DNA of 64,000 bases from Aureimonas jatrophae. Lineage in GTDB: Bacteria; Pseudomonadota; Alphaproteobacteria; Rhizobiales; Rhizobiaceae. The notes beneath the pieces are model-generated. The model saw nothing but the letters and a program-made list of their open reading frames with translations. It did not search any database and was not told the origin of the DNA. How positions within the stretch are numbered: the stretch's first letter is position 1; each line of letters starts with the position of its first letter. Location of the stretch: positions 240,112-304,111 of the forward strand of contig NZ_FNIT01000006.1 in the NCBI RefSeq assembly GCF_900104035.1, written 5' to 3'. Made by a program: the position numbers and the translations under genes. Shown piece after piece: positions 26,818 to 35,591 of this stretch.

Positions 26818-27969
26818 ATGACCGACCTCCTTTTTACCGGCTGCGACATCTTCGACGGCGAGCGGCGCCGTTCGGAGGTCGACTTGCGCGTCCGCGACGG
26901 ACGGGTCGTGGCGATCGAGCCGATGGGTGGCACCGATGCGGACGAGATCGTACGCGTACCGGGCGGATTGCTCGCGCCGGGCTTCGTCGACATCCAGGTG
27001 AACGGCGGGGGCGGCGTGCTGCTGAACGAGACCCCCAGTGTCGACGGGGTTCGCACGATCTGCGAGACGCACGCTCGGTTCGGCACGACCGCTCTTCTGC
27101 CGACCGTGATCACCGACAGGCCGGAGGTGACCTTTGCCGCTCTCGACGCGGTCGCCCAGGCCCTGGCTAGCGGCGTGCCGGGCTGTGCGGGCATCCATGT
27201 CGAGGGGCCTTTCATCGCCAAGGCCCGCAAGGGTGCCCACGACCCCTCGCTGATCCGGCCGATGACCGAGGAGGATCTTCGTCGACTGGTCGCGTCTCCC
27301 GTTCGGCCGCTGTTGATCACGGTGGCAACCGAAAGCGTCACGAACGCGCAGATCGCACGGCTCGCGGAGGCTGGCCTTCATGTGTCCATCGGACATTGCG
27401 ATGCGAGCTACGACGAGGCGATGGCGGCCTTCGAGAACGGGGCGAACTGCGTCACGCACCTGTTCAACGCCATGAGCCAGCTCGGTCATCGTGATCCGGG
27501 CCTTGCCGCGGCGGCGCTCGACCATCCCGGCGTGTGGGCCGGCATCATCCCGGATGGCCATCACGTCCACCCCGCCATGGTCGCGCTGGCGCTGCGTGCA
27601 AAGCGGGGCGAGCGGCGCATGATCGCCATCAGCGACGCCATGCCGACGGTCGGCGTCGCCGATACCGTGTTCACCTTGTCGGGACGAACGGCAACCCGCG
27701 AGAACGGTCGCCTGACCCTGGACGATGGTACGCTGGCCGGGGCGGATGTCGCGGTGATCGACGTCGTGCGCTTCCTCGTGAACCGGATGAATGTCCCCTT
27801 GGAGGAGGCGCTTCGCCTGTCGTCCCGTCATCCGGCGGAGTTCCTGCGACAAGAAGGCGAGCGCGGTTGCCTGCGTCGAGGAGCACGGGCGGACATCGTT
27901 TGGCTCAGCGACGAGCTCGACGTCCGCGGCGTCTGGATCGGCGGGAAGCCGGTTCCGCTCGACGCCTGA
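26818..27969 (+). CDS. nagA: N-acetylglucosamine-6-phosphate deacetylase
   Basis: 383 residues of the amidohydrolase superfamily. It removes acetate from GlcNAc-6-phosphate. Motifs: GFVDIQVNGGGGVLLN near residue 60, the metal site Glu in HVEGPFIAKARKGAHD, SIGHCDASYDEA and THLFNAMSQLGHRDPG with catalytic histidines, and the catalytic Asp in AISDAMPTVG. It is not next to the amino-sugar operon at 30.6-34.5 kb, although NagA would supply a product upstream of that pathway. It converges on the LOV kinase with a 3-base gap. Confidence 0.93.
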   Translation: MTDLLFTGCDIFDGERRRSEVDLRVRDGRVVAIEPMGGTDADEIVRVPGGLLAPGFVDIQVNGGGGVLLNETPSVDGVRTICETHARFGTTALLPTVITDRPEVTFAALDAVAQALASGVPGCAGIHVEGPFIAKARKGAHDPSLIRPMTEEDLRRLVASPVRPLLITVATESVTNAQIARLAEAGLHVSIGHCDASYDEAMAAFENGANCVTHLFNAMSQLGHRDPGLAAAALDHPGVWAGIIPDGHHVHPAMVALALRAKRGERRMIAISDAMPTVGVADTVFTLSGRTATRENGRLTLDDGTLAGADVAVIDVVRFLVNRMNVPLEEALRLSSRHPAEFLRQEGERGCLRRGARADIVWLSDELDVRGVWIGGKPVPLDA

Positions 27970-27972
27970 AGG

Positions 27973-29448
27973 TCAGGCGTCGTCGGGGTCGGCCACCACC
28001 GAGAGCGGCGCCGTCATCTCGAACACGAGGCCTTCCGCCGGCCATTCGAGATGGGCGCTCCCCTCCGTCTCGGCCACAAGAGCGCGTTCGATGAGTCGCA
28101 GACCGAACCCGCGTCGGGTTGGAGGGGTCACCGGCTCATTGGAACTCTCGCGCCAGGTCAGATGGAGCGTTTCGTCGTCCACGATGTGCCAGGCGACAGC
28201 GACGGATCCACCCGCCGGCGACAGCGCTCCATACTTCGCGGCGTTGGTTGCGAGCTCATGGAGCGCCAAGGCAATGGCGAGCGCTGAGCGAGGCCGCAGG
28301 CGAACTGGGGGCCCGGACATCGATACCCGGTTCCGAGGGCCTCCTCCGAACGCCTTGGTCGTGACCTCGACAACCTGGGAAAGGGCGACACCCTCCCAGT
28401 TTTCATCCGTCAAGACATTGTGAACGTTCGATAAGGCCAAGATACGGGAATTGACCAAGCCCAACGCTTCGTCGCGATCCTCGGTCGCTCGCAGCGTCTG
28501 CCCGACGATCGAGATGACGGTCGCAAGCGTATTCTTGACCCGGTGGTTGAGCTCCTTGGTCATGAGCTTGCCGTGCCTCTCAGCCCGAACGCGCTCCGTC
28601 ACATCCTGAAGAACACCTGCGAATCCAAGGACCTCGCCATCGGCGCGATGACTGGGTTGGCCCCGAACCTCGATCCACCGTCTACGTCCGTCCGGGTGTC
28701 GGAGCGAGAGAACGATGTCGAGGTCGCCGCCTCGAGCGGTCGATCGTTCGAGAGCGTCGTCCCAATCGGTCCGGTCTGCCGGCACCAGCGCGTCGCGAAA
28801 GCTCGCACCATCGAAGGGAGCGTCGGCCGCGACGCCGAAGATGCGGCGCGCTTCCTCGGAAACCGTCAACCGGCCCGACGGCAGATCGAGCGTCCACGCG
28901 CCCAGGCGTCCGGCGCGAAGGGCGAAGCGAAGCCGCTCCTCGTTCTGGCGCTGCTCTTCGAGCCGCCGGTCGACCTCCCGTTCCAGGGTCGCCCGCTCGT
29001 TCTCCAGAATCTGCAGGGTGCGTCGCTGCTGCGTGACGTCGAGTTGCGAGGCGAAGAAGAACATGACTTCACCGGCATCGAAGACGGGTGAGATGTAAAC
29101 GCGGTTCCAGAACGTCTCGCCGGACCTCTTGGCGTTCAGGATCTCGATCTCGATCGGCTCGCGACGTGTGATCGCGTCACGGATCCGGCCGACATCGTCC
29201 CGGTTCGTTTCCATGCACTGGAGGAAGCGACAGTTCCGGCCCACGATCTCGTCGCGCTCGTACCCCGTCAGCTTCATGAAGGCACGGTTGGCGAAGACGA
29301 TCGGATTGTCGGCCTGGCGAGGATCCGTGATGACCATGGGCATACGCGTCGCGCGAACGGCCGCCGCGAAAGGGTCGCCGGCAGCGCCTTCCGGCCCGAG
29401 CGTTTCGTCGAAGCGCGACTGGAGGGTATCGGTCAAAAGGGCCCGCAA
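27973..29448 (-). CDS. LOV-PAS HWE-type sensor histidine kinase (blue-light receptor)
   Basis: 491 residues. An N-terminal LOV domain (about 30-138) contains GRNCRFLQ at residues 70-77, so the photoactive Cys73 that forms the flavin adduct is present, with NPIVFANRAFMKLTGY before it. A coiled-coil linker follows (145-172), then a second PAS domain (173-285), then an HWE kinase module: phospho-acceptor His302 in LNHRVKNTLATVIS, LHELATNAAKYGALS (Asn402) and TWRESSN (the W-x-E motif). In Brucella and Caulobacter, LOV histidine kinases feed the PhyR-EcfG general stress response. The start is a TTG without a clear binding site, so the first residues are uncertain. It is downstream of the Mn-catalase on the same strand. 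Confidence 0.92.
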   Translation of the reverse strand: MRALLTDTLQSRFDETLGPEGAAGDPFAAAVRATRMPMVITDPRQADNPIVFANRAFMKLTGYERDEIVGRNCRFLQCMETNRDDVGRIRDAITRREPIEIEILNAKRSGETFWNRVYISPVFDAGEVMFFFASQLDVTQQRRTLQILENERATLEREVDRRLEEQRQNEERLRFALRAGRLGAWTLDLPSGRLTVSEEARRIFGVAADAPFDGASFRDALVPADRTDWDDALERSTARGGDLDIVLSLRHPDGRRRWIEVRGQPSHRADGEVLGFAGVLQDVTERVRAERHGKLMTKELNHRVKNTLATVISIVGQTLRATEDRDEALGLVNSRILALSNVHNVLTDENWEGVALSQVVEVTTKAFGGGPRNRVSMSGPPVRLRPRSALAIALALHELATNAAKYGALSPAGGSVAVAWHIVDDETLHLTWRESSNEPVTPPTRRGFGLRLIERALVAETEGSAHLEWPAEGLVFEMTAPLSVVADPDDA

Positions 29449-29520
29449 TGCTGGATTCGTTGCAGGACCACCCTACACGAGCGGATTGCCGCGACAACAG
29501 CGCTACGGAGCGCGTGAGCC

Positions 29521-29551
29521 CGTGCCGGGGACGGGATGCGCCCCCGGCACG
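29521..29551 (-). terminator. Stem-loop between Mn-catalase and LOV kinase
   Basis: A perfect 10 bp stem (29521-29530 with 29542-29551) with an 11-base loop, 12 bases past the catalase stop on the minus strand. There is no T-run after it, so it may only attenuate read-through into the kinase. Confidence 0.45.
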
Positions 29552-29563
29552 TTCCACTAGTCG

Positions 29564-30490
29564 TCAGCGCGACGCCTTGTAGAGCTTCTGAGCGATCTCG
29601 AACATCTCTTCCGGCGCGTAGTCCGGCGTGAAGGCGGACGGCACGCCCGTCAACTGATGGATCTTGCCGCCGTCCGGCATGCCGTCCACGACCTCGAGTT
29701 CACCCGGTGGATCGCCCGGCAACGCCGTCTCGCCATTGCCCCAGATGCCGGCCATCTCGCGGTAGTCGTTCGGGCTGAACGTGTAGAGGCGCCGATGCGA
29801 GCCTTCGTCGAGATACTTCTGGCACTCGGGGATCTTGGAGAGGTTGATGTTCGGCGTCGGCAGGAACTTGTCGAGGTCGACGCCGGTGATCTTCTTGAGA
29901 GCGAGCGCGTAGGCATGCGCATGAACGGAGCCGCGAACGAGAAGGTAGCCGCATACCTCGCGACCTGTCGGATCCGACAGCGTCTCGTAGACGCGCAGCT
30001 TGTGGAGCCGCGCTCCGCATTCGAGATGGAAGTTATGCAGAAGATCGACGACCACGTTGCCCGTGGACGTGATGAAGTCGTTGTTCCAGGACACGCCGTT
30101 GGAGTTGGCGGGCATGACGCCGCCGCCATTCGAAAGAAACGCAGCCGCGAGCCGGATATCCTTCATGTCGGAGAACGGGGCGTCCGAGATATCCCCGCCG
30201 TCGCCAAGGTCGCCCTTGGGCTTGTCAGGCCCGTTGGCGATCATCGCAACGCCGTTCGACACGAGTTCGACGTGCCCGAGTTCCTCGGCAGTGATCGAGG
30301 CGACGAGGCTATAGAAGGGGCGCAGCTTGTCCTTGGAGCGGAAGTTGAAGCTCTGGAACATGTAGTTCCCAAGCGTCGACATCTCGCCGTACTTGCCCCC
30401 GAGCAGTTCCTGCAGCGCGAAGGCCGCGTTGGGGTCGGCCTTCTTGGGAGGCGGCAGGTTGGCCTGCAGCTGGTCGACGCGCATGAACAT
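29564..30490 (-). CDS. Manganese catalase
   Basis: 308 residues of the non-haem dimanganese catalase family, which converts hydrogen peroxide to water and oxygen in the cytoplasm. The metal ligands of the four-helix ferritin-like bundle are visible: Glu36 in GKYGEMSTLGNYMFQ, Glu70/His73 in TAEELGHVELV, Glu157 in NFHLECGARLHKLR and His190 in VRGSVHAHAYA. The ATG follows AGGAG by eight bases. Its upstream region has GGAAC-N16-CGTT, a general-stress promoter, and the LOV kinase lies downstream. Confidence 0.96.
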   Translation of the reverse strand: MFMRVDQLQANLPPPKKADPNAAFALQELLGGKYGEMSTLGNYMFQSFNFRSKDKLRPFYSLVASITAEELGHVELVSNGVAMIANGPDKPKGDLGDGGDISDAPFSDMKDIRLAAAFLSNGGGVMPANSNGVSWNNDFITSTGNVVVDLLHNFHLECGARLHKLRVYETLSDPTGREVCGYLLVRGSVHAHAYALALKKITGVDLDKFLPTPNINLSKIPECQKYLDEGSHRRLYTFSPNDYREMAGIWGNGETALPGDPPGELEVVDGMPDGGKIHQLTGVPSAFTPDYAPEEMFEIAQKLYKASR

Positions 30491-30526
30491 GGGGCGATCT
30501 CCTGTTGGATGCCGTTGCCAAGGCCC

Positions 30527-30551
30527 AACGGAAGGTCTTCAGTGCCGTTCC
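30527..30551 (-). promoter_or_regulatory. EcfG-type general stress promoter of Mn-catalase
   Basis: On the minus strand GGAAC (complement of 30547-30551) is followed after exactly 16 bases by CGTT (complement of 30527-30530), the spacing and sequence of alphaproteobacterial EcfG/RpoE2/SigT promoters. It lies about 37 bases upstream of the catalase start. Confidence 0.75.
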
Positions 30552-30594
30552 TGCGTGTCGCCCGCTCAGTTGGTAGCGGACTATGCTTAGTCAG

Positions 30595-31485
30595 CTACGC
30601 GGTTGCCGCTGCCGTGCGCTCCTCGCTGTAGACCATCAGCGTCGAGCCAACGATCGCCAGGACAATGCCGAGGAAAGCTGGTAGGGACGGCAGCGTGCCG
30701 TAGAAGATCAACGACAGGATGATCGTCAAAACCGGAGCCAACGCGTTGGTGCAAGGCGCCACGATGACCGCCTTGCCGCGGCTGAGCGCCATGACGAGGA
30801 AGAGCGCGCCGATCGCGTTCAGAAGCTGTGTCACCAGCGTCAGGCCGGGCGCGGCCCAGGGGTAGCCGGTCGCGGGGGCCTGCATCATCCAGAAGGCGAT
30901 CGGGACCAGAAGGAAACCGCTGATCGTCATCCACGCAAAGGTCGTGCCGTCGTTGACGCCAGCCAGAGCCGCGCGCTTCATCAAAAATGCCTGCACCCCC
31001 CAGCAGATGCAGATGACGACCGCGAGAAGCAGCCACGGCCCGTAGTTCGCCTCACCCGCCGTATCGGTCGGCACCGAGAACATCACGACGGCGACAAGCG
31101 CCATAACGACGCCGACGAGACCGAGGCCCGCGATCTTCTCACGCAGGAGCACAAAGGCCATCAGCACGGTTATGGCAGGAGAGACCGAGATGACGGGAAA
31201 GATGAGGTAGGCGGGTCCGATCGTCAGGGCCTTGAAGAGAAGGAGTTGCCCTCCCGCACCGGTTAGACCGATCGCCAGACCATAGACGGCCGCGATCGTA
31301 CGCCGATCGAACCGGTCCCGGCGCAGGCCGAACCAGCACGGGATCAGCATCGTGAAGGCCCAGACGATGTAGACCATCTGGTCTGGGTAACCGTAGAGCT
31401 GTGTCGGCAGTGCCGAGAAGGCCCCCCATACGCCCCAGAACAGCACCAGAAGCGCCGTATAGGCGATCCATCCCTTGTCGCGCAT
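30595..31485 (-). CDS. EamA/DMT-family permease
   Basis: About 296 residues with about ten hydrophobic segments, in the drug/metabolite transporter superfamily (EamA type). The end carries a conserved internal-repeat pattern (ITVLMAFVLLREKIAGLGLVG and LAPVLTIILSLIFYGTLPSL). The ATG at 31485 was chosen over one six codons upstream because GGGAGG stands seven bases before it. It is the last gene of the deoR-agaS-kinase operon, so it may carry the amino sugar or related compound that the operon handles. This is inference from position. Confidence 0.82.
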   Translation of the reverse strand: MRDKGWIAYTALLVLFWGVWGAFSALPTQLYGYPDQMVYIVWAFTMLIPCWFGLRRDRFDRRTIAAVYGLAIGLTGAGGQLLLFKALTIGPAYLIFPVISVSPAITVLMAFVLLREKIAGLGLVGVVMALVAVVMFSVPTDTAGEANYGPWLLLAVVICICWGVQAFLMKRAALAGVNDGTTFAWMTISGFLLVPIAFWMMQAPATGYPWAAPGLTLVTQLLNAIGALFLVMALSRGKAVIVAPCTNALAPVLTIILSLIFYGTLPSLPAFLGIVLAIVGSTLMVYSEERTAAATA

Positions 31486-31506
31486 TGTCGTGCCTCCCAG
31501 CATTGC

Positions 31507-32451
31507 TCAGGCGGTTCGAGGTGTGAGTACGGTACCCGCCAGACGGGCTGCGTAGAGCGCAGCGCCCACGACCGGCTCATAAAGCGGCTGACGCAGCTCG
31601 AAGTGCGGACCGGCCGCGAGTTCCCTCCGGAAAGCGTCCAGCACGTGCCGGGATCGGAATACGCCACCGGAATAGGATACGGCGACCACGGCGTTCTCGT
31701 CGAAGTCCAGCGCCTCACGCGTTGCCCGCAACAGGAGTGCGAGTTCGCGCGCCGCCTCGTCGAGAATGCGGATCGACTGCGGGTCACCGGACGCTGCGGC
31801 GTCGTCGACGACGCGCGCCAGACCGGCAATGCGCGTCCGGTCGCCGGCCCACTGGTTCAGCACGACATCGACGATGTCGAGTTCGACGCCCAGCGCGAGA
31901 TAGGCGCTGAGGCGTTCGAGAAGCGGCGAGGGCGGCTCGCGGCCATCGCTCATACGCGAGAATGCCTGCAACGCCGCCCGACCGATCCAATAGGCGGACC
32001 CCTCGTCGCCGAAGATCTCGCCCCATCCCCCGCAACGTCGGCCGACGCCCTCGTTCACGCCATAGCTGATGGAACCCGTACCCGCGACGATGTTGATCCC
32101 GTCGGCGGCGCCGAGCGATCCGGCCCACCCGCAAACCGTATCGTTGCCGCACTCGTAGCGGTCGTGGCCGAGAATAGTGCGCGGAAAGTGGTTGAGCCGA
32201 TCGATGACGCTCGAAACCTCGCCATAAGCCGGCAACCCGAAGAACGCGTAGGTGAGCTCGTCGGGCGCGATGCCGGCGACATGGCAGGCATCCTCGACGC
32301 CCTTCGCGACGCGTCGTTCGGCCTCGTCGAGACCGATCCGCAGGAAGTAGCAGGTCTCGCCCTCCGTGCGGGCCCGAACCGCCCCGGTCTCGTCCAGGAT
32401 ACAGAAGGCGGTCTTCGTGCCGCCGCCGTCGACGCCGAGAAACATCGCCAC
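31507..32451 (-). CDS. BadF/BadG-type sugar kinase (GlcNAc kinase-like)
   Basis: 314 residues of the BadF/BadG/BcrA/BcrD ATPase family, whose sugar members phosphorylate N-acetylglucosamine and related amino sugars. Phosphate-1 loop FLGVDGGGTKTAF is at residues 4-16, followed by CGNDTVCGWAGSLG and NIVAGTGSISYG (phosphate-2), and GEIFGDEGSAYWIG. The start is probably GTG (32451), one base before the agaS stop. An ATG two codons in is possible. With the SIS protein and permease it fits uptake and phosphorylation of an amino sugar. Confidence 0.85.
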   Translation of the reverse strand: MAMFLGVDGGGTKTAFCILDETGAVRARTEGETCYFLRIGLDEAERRVAKGVEDACHVAGIAPDELTYAFFGLPAYGEVSSVIDRLNHFPRTILGHDRYECGNDTVCGWAGSLGAADGINIVAGTGSISYGVNEGVGRRCGGWGEIFGDEGSAYWIGRAALQAFSRMSDGREPPSPLLERLSAYLALGVELDIVDVVLNQWAGDRTRIAGLARVVDDAAASGDPQSIRILDEAARELALLLRATREALDFDENAVVAVSYSGGVFRSRHVLDAFRRELAAGPHFELRQPLYEPVVGAALYAARLAGTVLTPRTA

Positions 32452-32452
32452 G

Positions 32453-33616
32453 TCAGTGCGTCCCGTCGCCGAGGGGATGGATCGTCACGCCTTGGACGAC
32501 GCGGTTGACCTCTCCGGAAGGGAACGGATTGTCGGGCGTCCGACCGGCGGCAAGGGACGCTTGAAGAGCGATCAGCTGCGCCGCTGCCAGATAAGGAAGA
32601 ACGAGCGGCCAGTCGCCAGCGGCTTGGCTGCTGCCGGCTGCGATCTCCCAAACGGGACAGGTGACGCGGGGGAGCGGCTCGGGCGAGAAGGCGACGACCC
32701 GATCGTCACCGAGCTGGTCCCGCATCTCGGCCAGGATGTCGAGATCATAGAGGCGAGCGTACGGATCGCTCGATACGAGGACGACGACGAGAGTGCGATC
32801 GTCCAGCAGGGATTTCGGACCATGCCGGAAGCCGAGCGGGGTATCATGGTAGCTCAGCGTCTGTCCGCCGGTCAGCTCAAGGATCTTGAGTGCGGCTTCC
32901 TCTGCCATGGCGCGCAGGATGCCGCTGCCGAGATAGACGATGCGATCGAAGCGACGCGCCATGAGGTTTTGCGCCTCAGCCGGACGTCGCGACAGTACCT
33001 CTTCGGTCGAACGGGCCAACTGGTCGATCGAACCGTCTTCAACAAAGCTCGGTGCGAAGGCGCCCAGAACCGCGAGCATCATCGAGGTGATGCTCGATGT
33101 CATCGCAAAACCCTGATCGTTCGTCTCGGCCGGCATCAGAACGACGCGCGAGTCGCTGCGGCCCGCGTGGCGCCGCGCGAGTTGCCCGTCTTCGGCACAC
33201 GTCACCACGAGATGCCGGCAATCGGTGGTCACGGCCTCGACGAGTTCCGCCGCGGCGACGCTTTCGGGGCTGTTGCCGGAGCGTGCGAACGAGACGAGCA
33301 AGATCTTGTCGTCCCTTGCCATCAACTCGCGCGGCCGTGCGACGATGTCGGTCGTCGCGATCGCTTCGACCGGTCGCCCCAACGCCCGCGCCAGCAACGG
33401 TGCAACCATGCGGCCGCCAAAGGCCGAGGTTCCCGCGCCGGTCAGGACGATCCGCCGCGACGCATCGGCGACCAGCAGCTCGAGGAAGCGTCGCGTTGCC
33501 TCGTCGGCCCGCGACTGCGCCGCGACGGTCCGCCAGACTGACGGCTGCTGCGCGATCTCACGGGCCGTGTGCTCCCCGCCGGAGCCAGGAGGAACAAGGA
33601 GGTCGAACGTTGGCAT
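32453..33616 (-). CDS. agaS: SIS-domain sugar isomerase/deaminase, AgaS-like
   Basis: 387 residues with two SIS domains. The first is at about 55-175 (VLTGAGTSAFGGRMVAPLLA, VSFARSGNSPESVAAAELVE). The second is at about 225-350 (RIVYLGSGILRAMAEEAALK, GGQTLSYHDTPLGFRHGPK). AgaS-type proteins isomerise and deaminate galactosamine-6-phosphate, and related ones handle GlcN-6-phosphate. The ATG at 33616 has GGA seven bases upstream. It is preceded by its own DeoR-type gene and followed by the kinase. A substrate cannot be assigned securely. Confidence 0.8.
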   Translation of the reverse strand: MPTFDLLVPPGSGGEHTAREIAQQPSVWRTVAAQSRADEATRRFLELLVADASRRIVLTGAGTSAFGGRMVAPLLARALGRPVEAIATTDIVARPRELMARDDKILLVSFARSGNSPESVAAAELVEAVTTDCRHLVVTCAEDGQLARRHAGRSDSRVVLMPAETNDQGFAMTSSITSMMLAVLGAFAPSFVEDGSIDQLARSTEEVLSRRPAEAQNLMARRFDRIVYLGSGILRAMAEEAALKILELTGGQTLSYHDTPLGFRHGPKSLLDDRTLVVVLVSSDPYARLYDLDILAEMRDQLGDDRVVAFSPEPLPRVTCPVWEIAAGSSQAAGDWPLVLPYLAAAQLIALQASLAAGRTPDNPFPSGEVNRVVQGVTIHPLGDGTH

Positions 33617-33755
33617 GAACAATTCCAAGGGTCGGAGAAAGGGAAGTGTCGTCAACTTCTGGCGCGGGTGGCAGCATCGATGGTTCCCGGCTTGAGCGCT
33701 GCCGTGAACCTGCCTCGGGCAGGCGACTTCGCGGGATTTGCGGCGGTGCGAGAGT

Positions 33756-34517
33756 TCATACGAGCGTCAGGTCCACACGACGCCGACGCATCTCGCTTCG
33801 AAAGGCATCCGGCAACGCATCGTCGGTGACGAGCCGATCGATCTCGTCGAAGGACGCGACATGGTAGATCCCGCGCTGTCCCGCCTTGCTGGAGTCGGCG
33901 ACGGCGACGACCTGCGCGGCGATCTGCACCATCGCCCGGTTGAGGCGCGCCTCGCCCTCGTTGTCGCTGACGATCCCGTTCTCGATCGATATGGCGTCGG
34001 CACCGAGAAAGAGCTTGTCGAAGCGATAGGCGGCGAGCATCTCTTCCGCAATCGCTCCGGAAAACGAAAGGGCGGTCTTGCGCAGTCGCCCTCCCAGCAC
34101 CACGACCTCGATGCCCGGCGCGTGCGACAGTTCCATCGCGATATCGAGCCCGTTCGTGAGGACAAGAAGGTTCTCGCGGTCCTTGATGCAGCGGGCGATC
34201 TCGAGCGTGGTCGTGCCAGCGTCGAGGATCACAGCATCGCCGTCCGCGATCAGGAGGGCGGCCGCCTCGCCGATGCGTTCCTTGATGCCGCCATGGCGCT
34301 GCCGTCGCTCCGCGAACGCGATCTCCGCCGCAGCGTTGCGGGACAGGACAACGGCACCGTGCAGGCGCACGACGTAGCCCGTGCTTTCCAGCATGGACAA
34401 GTCGCCGCGCATGGTCACCGTGGACACGCCGAGGCAGCGCGCGAGGTCGCCGACGCGCGCCCGCTCGTTCATTTCCAAATGTCGCAGGATCGCTTCGCGC
34501 CGTTCCTGGCCCGTCAT
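33756..34517 (-). CDS. DeoR-family regulator, AgaR-like
   Basis: 253 residues. N-terminal helix-turn-helix (about 1-57: GQERREAILRHLE, then ARCLGVSTVTMRGDLSML), then a sugar-phosphate sensor domain with ILDAGTTTLEIARCI and LVLTNGLDIAMELSH, plus LGGRLRKTALSF and ADSSKAGQRGIYHVA. It probably represses the agaS-kinase-permease genes just downstream and responds to a sugar phosphate. The ATG at 34517 follows GGGGAG at a suitable distance. It is divergent from a second DeoR gene. Confidence 0.88.
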   Translation of the reverse strand: MTGQERREAILRHLEMNERARVGDLARCLGVSTVTMRGDLSMLESTGYVVRLHGAVVLSRNAAAEIAFAERRQRHGGIKERIGEAAALLIADGDAVILDAGTTTLEIARCIKDRENLLVLTNGLDIAMELSHAPGIEVVVLGGRLRKTALSFSGAIAEEMLAAYRFDKLFLGADAISIENGIVSDNEGEARLNRAMVQIAAQVVAVADSSKAGQRGIYHVASFDEIDRLVTDDALPDAFRSEMRRRRVDLTLV

Positions 34518-34691
34518 CGCGTCATCTCCCCAACCGAAGGCTATCACCTTCCTTTGTTTTCACAAGGCGAAGGGTCGAAGGAATTCGAAGGAGAAAGGTG
34601 GCTACGGCGTAACCGCCTCGCCAGCCGTATGTTGTATCTCCCATGTTCAATGTTACATATCACATGCAGGGTGTGGAGCGATCGACAACGC
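34518..34691. promoter_or_regulatory. Divergent promoter region of two DeoR genes
   Basis: 174 bp between divergent regulator genes. A local AT-rich patch at 34625-34665 contains CATGT and ACATG half-sites flanking TGTTACATATC, a plausible operator for one of the two regulators. No firm -35/-10 pair is assigned. Confidence 0.3.
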
Positions 34692-35462
34692 ATGAAGCAG
34701 CAGGAGCGGCGACGGGCGATCTTCGAGCGACTGGTGGCGAAGGGATCCGCAACCATCGAGACGCTGTCGCAGCAGTTCGCGGTCTCGCGGATGACGATCC
34801 ATCGCGATTTGGAAGACATGGAGGGCGAGGGTCTTCTGCGTCGGGTGCGAGGGGGCGCGAGCGTCGAGGCCAGCGGCTTGTTCGAAAGCGACGTGCGTTA
34901 CCGTTCCCATGTCGCGTCGACCGAGAAGCGCGCATTGGCCCAGATGGCCGCCGGTTTCGTTGAGCCCGGTATGAGCGTCATGGTGGATGACGGTTCCACC
35001 GGCCGATGTCTCGCCCCGTTCCTCGTCGAGCGGGCGCCGCTCACCGTCATCACCAACAACATGGGTTTGATCACCGACCTGACCTTCGCCCCAAGAATTC
35101 GCCTGCTTTCGCTTGGCGGGACCTATTCGCCTCGGTTCGACGGCTTTTTCGGCATCGTCACCGAGACGGCGCTGGGAGCCTTGCGGGCCGATGTCGCCAT
35201 CATGTCGAGTTCCGCGATTGAGGGATGCACCGCCTTCCATCAGGACCAGGAGGTGCTGGCGGTGAAGCAGCACATGCACGGCGTCGCACGTCGGCGATTC
35301 CTGATGGCGCATCATCAAAAGTTCGGTCGAACGGCGCTGCACCGTTGGACCGATCTGTCCGCCTTCGACGGCGTTGTCACCTCAAGCGCTCTGCCCGTGT
35401 CGTCATTGGAAGCGATGCGCGAGGAGGGCATACCTGTCCATGTTGCGGACGTCGTGCCGTGA
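34692..35462 (+). CDS. DeoR-family regulator (ery-locus type)
   Basis: 256 residues. Helix-turn-helix at residues about 5-55 (RAIFERLVAKGSATIETL, SQQFAVSRMTIHRDLEDM), then a DeoR C-terminal sensor domain with VDDGSTGRCLAPFL and LTVITNNMGLITDL, and LGGTYSPRFDGFFG. It is followed after 129 bases by rpiB. In rhizobia and Brucella a DeoR gene accompanies the tpiB-rpiB end of the erythritol locus, so it may control rpiB. The ATG at 34692 has GGAG twelve bases upstream, a little far. Compared with the AgaR-like neighbour, the two share a fold but are clearly different. Confidence 0.85.
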   Translation: MKQQERRRAIFERLVAKGSATIETLSQQFAVSRMTIHRDLEDMEGEGLLRRVRGGASVEASGLFESDVRYRSHVASTEKRALAQMAAGFVEPGMSVMVDDGSTGRCLAPFLVERAPLTVITNNMGLITDLTFAPRIRLLSLGGTYSPRFDGFFGIVTETALGALRADVAIMSSSAIEGCTAFHQDQEVLAVKQHMHGVARRRFLMAHHQKFGRTALHRWTDLSAFDGVVTSSALPVSSLEAMREEGIPVHVADVVP

Positions 35463-35591
35463 ACGATTCCATCTCCGTTCCCGCCGGCAACTCGTCGGTG
35501 GCCATCGGCCGGGTTTCCGGCCATCTGCCGTGTATCCACGCGGCTTTCCGGCGGGTCGTCGGACCCGGCCGATTTTGAAAGGATCAGCCCC

